Below are positions 6,168-8,712 of a DNA stretch of 8,712 bases, piece after piece. The stretch lies in NCBI GenBank assembly GCA_964424455.1, contig CAYRJA010000119.1, forward strand, positions 1 to 8,712, written 5' to 3'. The notes under the pieces are model-generated. The model made no database searches. It had not been told where the DNA came from and was given only the letters and a program-made list of their open reading frames with translations. The position numbers and the translations under genes are program-made. This DNA is from CAYRJA01 sp964424455. Its GTDB lineage: Bacteria; Bacteroidota; Bacteroidia; Chitinophagales; UBA10324. Position 1 is the stretch's first letter, and each line of letters begins with the position of its first letter.

Positions 6168-6977
6168 ATGGATAGCAGGTTTATAGATTATGAAGGAAGC
6201 CGGATACATTATCTTGTTTTCGGTGAGGGAGAAAAGTTGCTGTTTTGCTTTCACGGATTTAATGAAACAGCAGAATTATTTTCAGTGCTTGAACCCTCAT
6301 TAAAGAAAAGATATAAAGTAATATCCATTGACTTGCCGCTTCATGGAGGAACACAATGGCAGGCAGGAAGATTTTTCCTGAAAAGTGATTTAAAAAATAT
6401 TCTGACACTTCTGCTACAGCAGTTCGGTTATTCCAGATTTTCACTGATGGGTTATAGTATGGGAGGGAAAATGGTGGTTACTGCTGTAACACAATTTCCC
6501 GGTAAAGTGGAAGAGGTTTTTCTGATTGCACCTGATGGTTTGAAAAAAAATGTCTGGTACAATTTATCGGTCTATCCCAAATTTGGACGGAAGTTGTTTT
6601 ACAGAATGATTTTACATCCTGAAAAATATTTTCTGCTGATAGATGTTTTGACCTCGTTAAGACTACTTCCTTCTTCTATACAAAAATTCCTGCGAATGCA
6701 GTTGGAAACAAATGAGAAGCGACAAAAGGTGTATGATGTCTGGATAACTATAAAGGATTTTGACACAGACAGAAATGAAGTCAGACAAGTACTCAACCAA
6801 TTCAATATAAAGTTATTTTTGTTCTATGGTCAGTTTGATGCCGTCATTAAATCAGAATCAGGGTACAGATTTGTTAAAGGAGTGAAGCAGTATAAATTGA
6901 AGGTGTTGCCCAAAGGTCATAATCTGATGAAAGATTACCTGAACAATGCAATAGAAGAAGCCCTCAGTGAATCATGA
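6168..6977 (+). CDS. Alpha/beta hydrolase fold protein
   Basis: This 269-residue serine hydrolase is an esterase/lipase-like enzyme of unknown substrate. It has FHGF (28-31) for the oxyanion hole, DLPLHGGT (55-62), the nucleophile elbow GYSMGG with Ser97, an acid Asp224 in YGQFDAVI, and His251 in PKGHNLM, so the triad is complete. Residues about 125-205 form a helical cap (KNVWYNLSVYPKFGRK onward) rich in Phe, Leu and Lys. No signal peptide is seen, so it is cytoplasmic or peripheral. The frame opens at TTG 6156, but the ATG at 6168 gives the normal MDSRFIDYEG start and is preferred. Its TGA overlaps the ATG of the glycosyltransferase (ATGA), so the two are translationally coupled. That suggests the hydrolase acts on or edits the lipid or glycan made by its partner; this is inference. 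Confidence 0.85.
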   Translation: MDSRFIDYEGSRIHYLVFGEGEKLLFCFHGFNETAELFSVLEPSLKKRYKVISIDLPLHGGTQWQAGRFFLKSDLKNILTLLLQQFGYSRFSLMGYSMGGKMVVTAVTQFPGKVEEVFLIAPDGLKKNVWYNLSVYPKFGRKLFYRMILHPEKYFLLIDVLTSLRLLPSSIQKFLRMQLETNEKRQKVYDVWITIKDFDTDRNEVRQVLNQFNIKLFLFYGQFDAVIKSESGYRFVKGVKQYKLKVLPKGHNLMKDYLNNAIEEALSES

Positions 6978-8143
6978 ATATTTACATTTTCATTATTGTA
7001 ACACTTACTGCTTTTTACGGCGGCATGATGTTGTTCTATCATCTGGGTTGGCTGAATTTAAAAGAATGGAAACCGGAGCAGACAAAGAAAAACACTAAGG
7101 TTTCTGTAATTATTGCCGCAAGAAATGAGGAAAGCAACATCGGCAATTGCCTCCATGATATACTGTTACAGCATTATCCGGCTGATTTGTTTGAAGTGAT
7201 AGTGATTGATGATTTCTCAACGGATAAAACTGCTGAGATTGTAAAAGGGGTTTCCTCTCCTCATATCAAACTGCTTCAACTGAAAGACTTCTTATCTACT
7301 CAGGAAAACAGTAGCTCAAAGGATTCCAACCAGAAAGAAACTGTTGCATACAAAAAACTTTGTATCGAGTGCGGTGTAGAGAATGCAACCGGAGAATTGA
7401 TTGTAACAACGGATGCAGACTGCCGCATGAACAGTCAATGGCTTTCTGCAATTGTTTCGTTTTACGAATCAAGCGGCGCTCGTTTTATTGTCTGCCCTGT
7501 AACATTTACAGATGACAGCACTTTCTTTGAAAAAATTCAAACGCTTGATTTTCTCGGACTGATGGGAATTACCGGCGGCGCTTTGTCTTTTCATTTTCCG
7601 GTGATGTGCAACGGAGCAAACCTTGCCTATACAAAAAAAGTTTTTAAAGAGGTAAATGGCTTTAAAGATATAAGCAACCTCTCATCCGGCGATGATGTGT
7701 TTCTTATGCAGAAGGTCAATCAAAAATATCCTCAGTCTGTCTGGTATCTAAAGAGCAGTCAGGCGGTTATACAGACTTTTCCGCAGCAAACGCTGAAAAA
7801 TTTTCTTCATCAGCGCATACGATGGGCTTCTAAGAGCGCTTCTTATGCAGACAAAAGAATCACGGTTATTCTGGCTTTGACTTATCTTTTCAATCTGATG
7901 ATTGTCTGTAACCTGATTATCTCCTTTTTTGACATCAGCTTTCTTCAGTTGTTTTTCTTTCAGTTAGTAGTAAAAATGGGTACTGAATTTTTCTTTCTGC
8001 TGACTGTAACACGGTTCTTTCGCCGCCAAACCTTATTAACATTATTTTTACCTGCACAATTACTTCATATTATTTATGTAGTGGTAGTGGGATTGTTAGG
8101 AAATTTTACTTCATACAACTGGAAAGAAAGACACACACGATGA
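6974..8143 (+). CDS. Membrane-anchored family 2 glycosyltransferase
   Basis: This 389-residue protein should transfer a sugar from a nucleotide donor to a lipid or growing glycan at the cytoplasmic face of the inner membrane. It has one N-terminal membrane segment (about 3-23) and a GT-A domain beginning VSVIIAARNEE (43-53). Motifs in order are VIDD (77-80), the metal-binding DAD (147-149), GDD (239-241, base region), and the processive-type QxxRW as HQRIRW (Gln280-Trp284). Three further hydrophobic segments follow (about 297-318, 322-345 and 354-377). The C-terminal YNWKERH is a phylum-typical ending. The layout matches BcsA/hyaluronan-synthase-like GT2 enzymes, but there is no PilZ domain, and one N-terminal plus about three C-terminal helices are few for a synthase that also exports polymer. 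The product cannot be named. Its start overlaps the hydrolase stop and its stop overlaps the start of the next gene. Confidence 0.88.
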   Translation: MNIYIFIIVTLTAFYGGMMLFYHLGWLNLKEWKPEQTKKNTKVSVIIAARNEESNIGNCLHDILLQHYPADLFEVIVIDDFSTDKTAEIVKGVSSPHIKLLQLKDFLSTQENSSSKDSNQKETVAYKKLCIECGVENATGELIVTTDADCRMNSQWLSAIVSFYESSGARFIVCPVTFTDDSTFFEKIQTLDFLGLMGITGGALSFHFPVMCNGANLAYTKKVFKEVNGFKDISNLSSGDDVFLMQKVNQKYPQSVWYLKSSQAVIQTFPQQTLKNFLHQRIRWASKSASYADKRITVILALTYLFNLMIVCNLIISFFDISFLQLFFFQLVVKMGTEFFFLLTVTRFFRRQTLLTLFLPAQLLHIIYVVVVGLLGNFTSYNWKERHTR

Positions 8144-8412
8144 GCACATTCAGCGAATTGGAATTTGAAATAATGGATGAACTTTATTTTCTGAGTTCAT
8201 TCCGGCAGATAATGACAAATACCGGAGCAGACGGTAATGAGTTAAAGAAGGCGATACTTCATCTGTTACAGCAAGACTTTATTCAGCAACACATATACAA
8301 TGAATCTCTTCATGATTTTGAGAAGATGGATTATTATGATGAAGCAAAAATAGAGTCTGCTTCTTATGTGGCTACCAGAAAAGGATTGATGGCGCATAAT
8401 ATGAATGGCTGA
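8140..8412 (+). CDS. Small conserved-looking protein with winged-helix-like features, unknown function
   Basis: This 90-residue protein has its ATG inside the ATGA stop overlap of the glycosyltransferase gene, so it is the third coupled gene of the operon. It has a helical, acidic N-terminus (LEFEIMDELYFLSS, 7-20), a second helix (FRQIMTNTG, 21-29), a longer helix DGNELKKAILHLLQQDFIQ (31-49) and a charged turn with many Tyr/Asp. It ends YVATRKGLMAHN (76-87), like the strand and 'T.kG' end of MarR/PadR-type winged helices. It has no signal peptide or membrane segment. It may sense or regulate the operon, or act as a partner of the glycosyltransferase. I recall similar short proteins beside GT2 genes in Bacteroidota but cannot name a family. 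Confidence 0.7.
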   Translation: MSTFSELEFEIMDELYFLSSFRQIMTNTGADGNELKKAILHLLQQDFIQQHIYNESLHDFEKMDYYDEAKIESASYVATRKGLMAHNMNG

Positions 8413-8453
8413 TGATTCGCGATTGTAAAATATTCTATGGCTCATCCGATGTT

Positions 8454-8595
8454 TGTCATTCCGACGAAGGAGGAATCCGCTCATTCATTGTGTCATACAG
8501 ACGAAGGAAGCATCTATACATTTAATGATGAGATCCCTCGCTGTGCTCGGGGACAACATAGAGTGAGCCGATTCTTCACTTCGCTCTGAACAACA
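8454..8595. repeat. Degenerate dispersed Bacteroidota-type repeat with direct and inverted arms
   Basis: Two 24-base direct copies lie at 8454-8477 and 8491-8514 (20 of 24 identical, period 37), both with the core GACGAAGGA. Facing them are two copies of an inverted-type arm: GATCCCTCGCTGTGCTCGG from 8532, and GATTCTTCACTTCGCTCTG from 8570, each ending in ACAACA. This is the familiar layout of the non-coding intergenic repeat scattered through many Bacteroidota genomes (GTCATTC.GACGAAGGA.GAATC facing GATTCTTC.CTTCGCTC). It can fold as a large imperfect hairpin. The arms are eroded, suggesting an old copy. It has no transposase. Confidence 0.7.
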
Positions 8596-8712
8596 GCGGT
8601 AGTCAAGGCTTTCGGGTCTAAACTCTAAGGAGATATTGTCTGAACTCGTCATTTCGTGACGCTCGTAGTCGTTTTCTATTGACACTCATTTTATATTTCT
8701 TATCAAGAGCCA
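8596..8712. other. Non-coding tail after the repeat
   Basis: The last 117 bases hold no credible start or frame. A small palindrome, CGTCATTTCGTGACG at 8648-8662 (5-base stem, loop TTTCG), and the nearby GCTCGTAGTCG look like another eroded piece of the same dispersed repeat. With 8413-8453, which also shows nothing, this makes the final 300 bases gene-free. Confidence 0.5.

Noticed and set aside
8454..8514. Two direct repeats considered as a CRISPR array
   Set aside because: There are only two imperfect copies with a 13-base gap, no cas genes, and inverted arms nearby; the layout fits a dispersed repeat.
8485..8685. A 66-residue open frame on the minus strand over the repeat
   Set aside because: Its translation (CCSERSEESAHSML type) is the usual spurious product of this dispersed repeat; it has no start context or domain.
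8679..8706. TTGACA with TATCAA 16 bases later as a promoter
   Set aside because: This is the proteobacterial -35/-10 pattern, not the Bacteroidota one, and no gene follows within the window.

Overview
The window looks like a chromosomal stretch from a member of the Bacteroidota, perhaps of the Chitinophagales/Sphingobacteriales kind. The evidence is a moderately AT-rich composition, ATG starts followed by Lys codons with no clear Shine-Dalgarno, lipoproteins whose signal peptides end in Ser-Ser-Cys, several TAnnTTTG boxes (the Bacteroidota sigma-A -7 element) before genes, a GT2 enzyme ending in the YNWK signature common in this phylum, and a decayed copy of the dispersed 'GTCATTC.GACGAAGGA' repeat often seen in these genomes. 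The taxonomy is inferred from these features, not from a marker gene.

Layout. 1-244 is an upstream region with a promoter candidate. 245-1447 (+) encodes a stand-alone lysine-2-oxoglutarate reductase / saccharopine dehydrogenase-type enzyme. It meets tail to tail, with overlapping stop codons, a lipoprotein of unknown function (1444-2271, -). Next, all on the minus strand, come a strong hairpin (2283-2327), a small lipoprotein (2358-2765) and an outer-membrane beta-barrel-like protein (2802-3671). The last two look like a two-gene operon that ends at the hairpin. A short-chain dehydrogenase (3790-4605, -) is divergent from a small secreted diheme cytochrome c (4744-5193, +). The cytochrome ends three bases from the end of a PaaG-like enoyl-CoA hydratase/isomerase (5197-5979, -).

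6168-8412 (+) is the tightest unit: an alpha/beta hydrolase, a membrane-anchored family 2 glycosyltransferase and a 90-residue winged-helix-like protein, joined by two successive ATGA start/stop overlaps and so probably one translationally coupled transcript. The last 300 bases carry no credible gene and hold a degenerate dispersed repeat.

How the genes relate. The window is mostly a patchwork of single metabolic genes (lysine/saccharopine chemistry, SDR, acyl-CoA) and envelope genes (lipoproteins, barrel, exported cytochrome). Only two groups look like functional units: the barrel-lipoprotein pair and the hydrolase-GT2-small protein operon. I found no defence system, CRISPR array, insertion sequence, tRNA or rRNA. 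I see no convincing new biological system. The best candidates for a second look are the three-gene coupled operon, the LKR-type enzyme and the hairpins.
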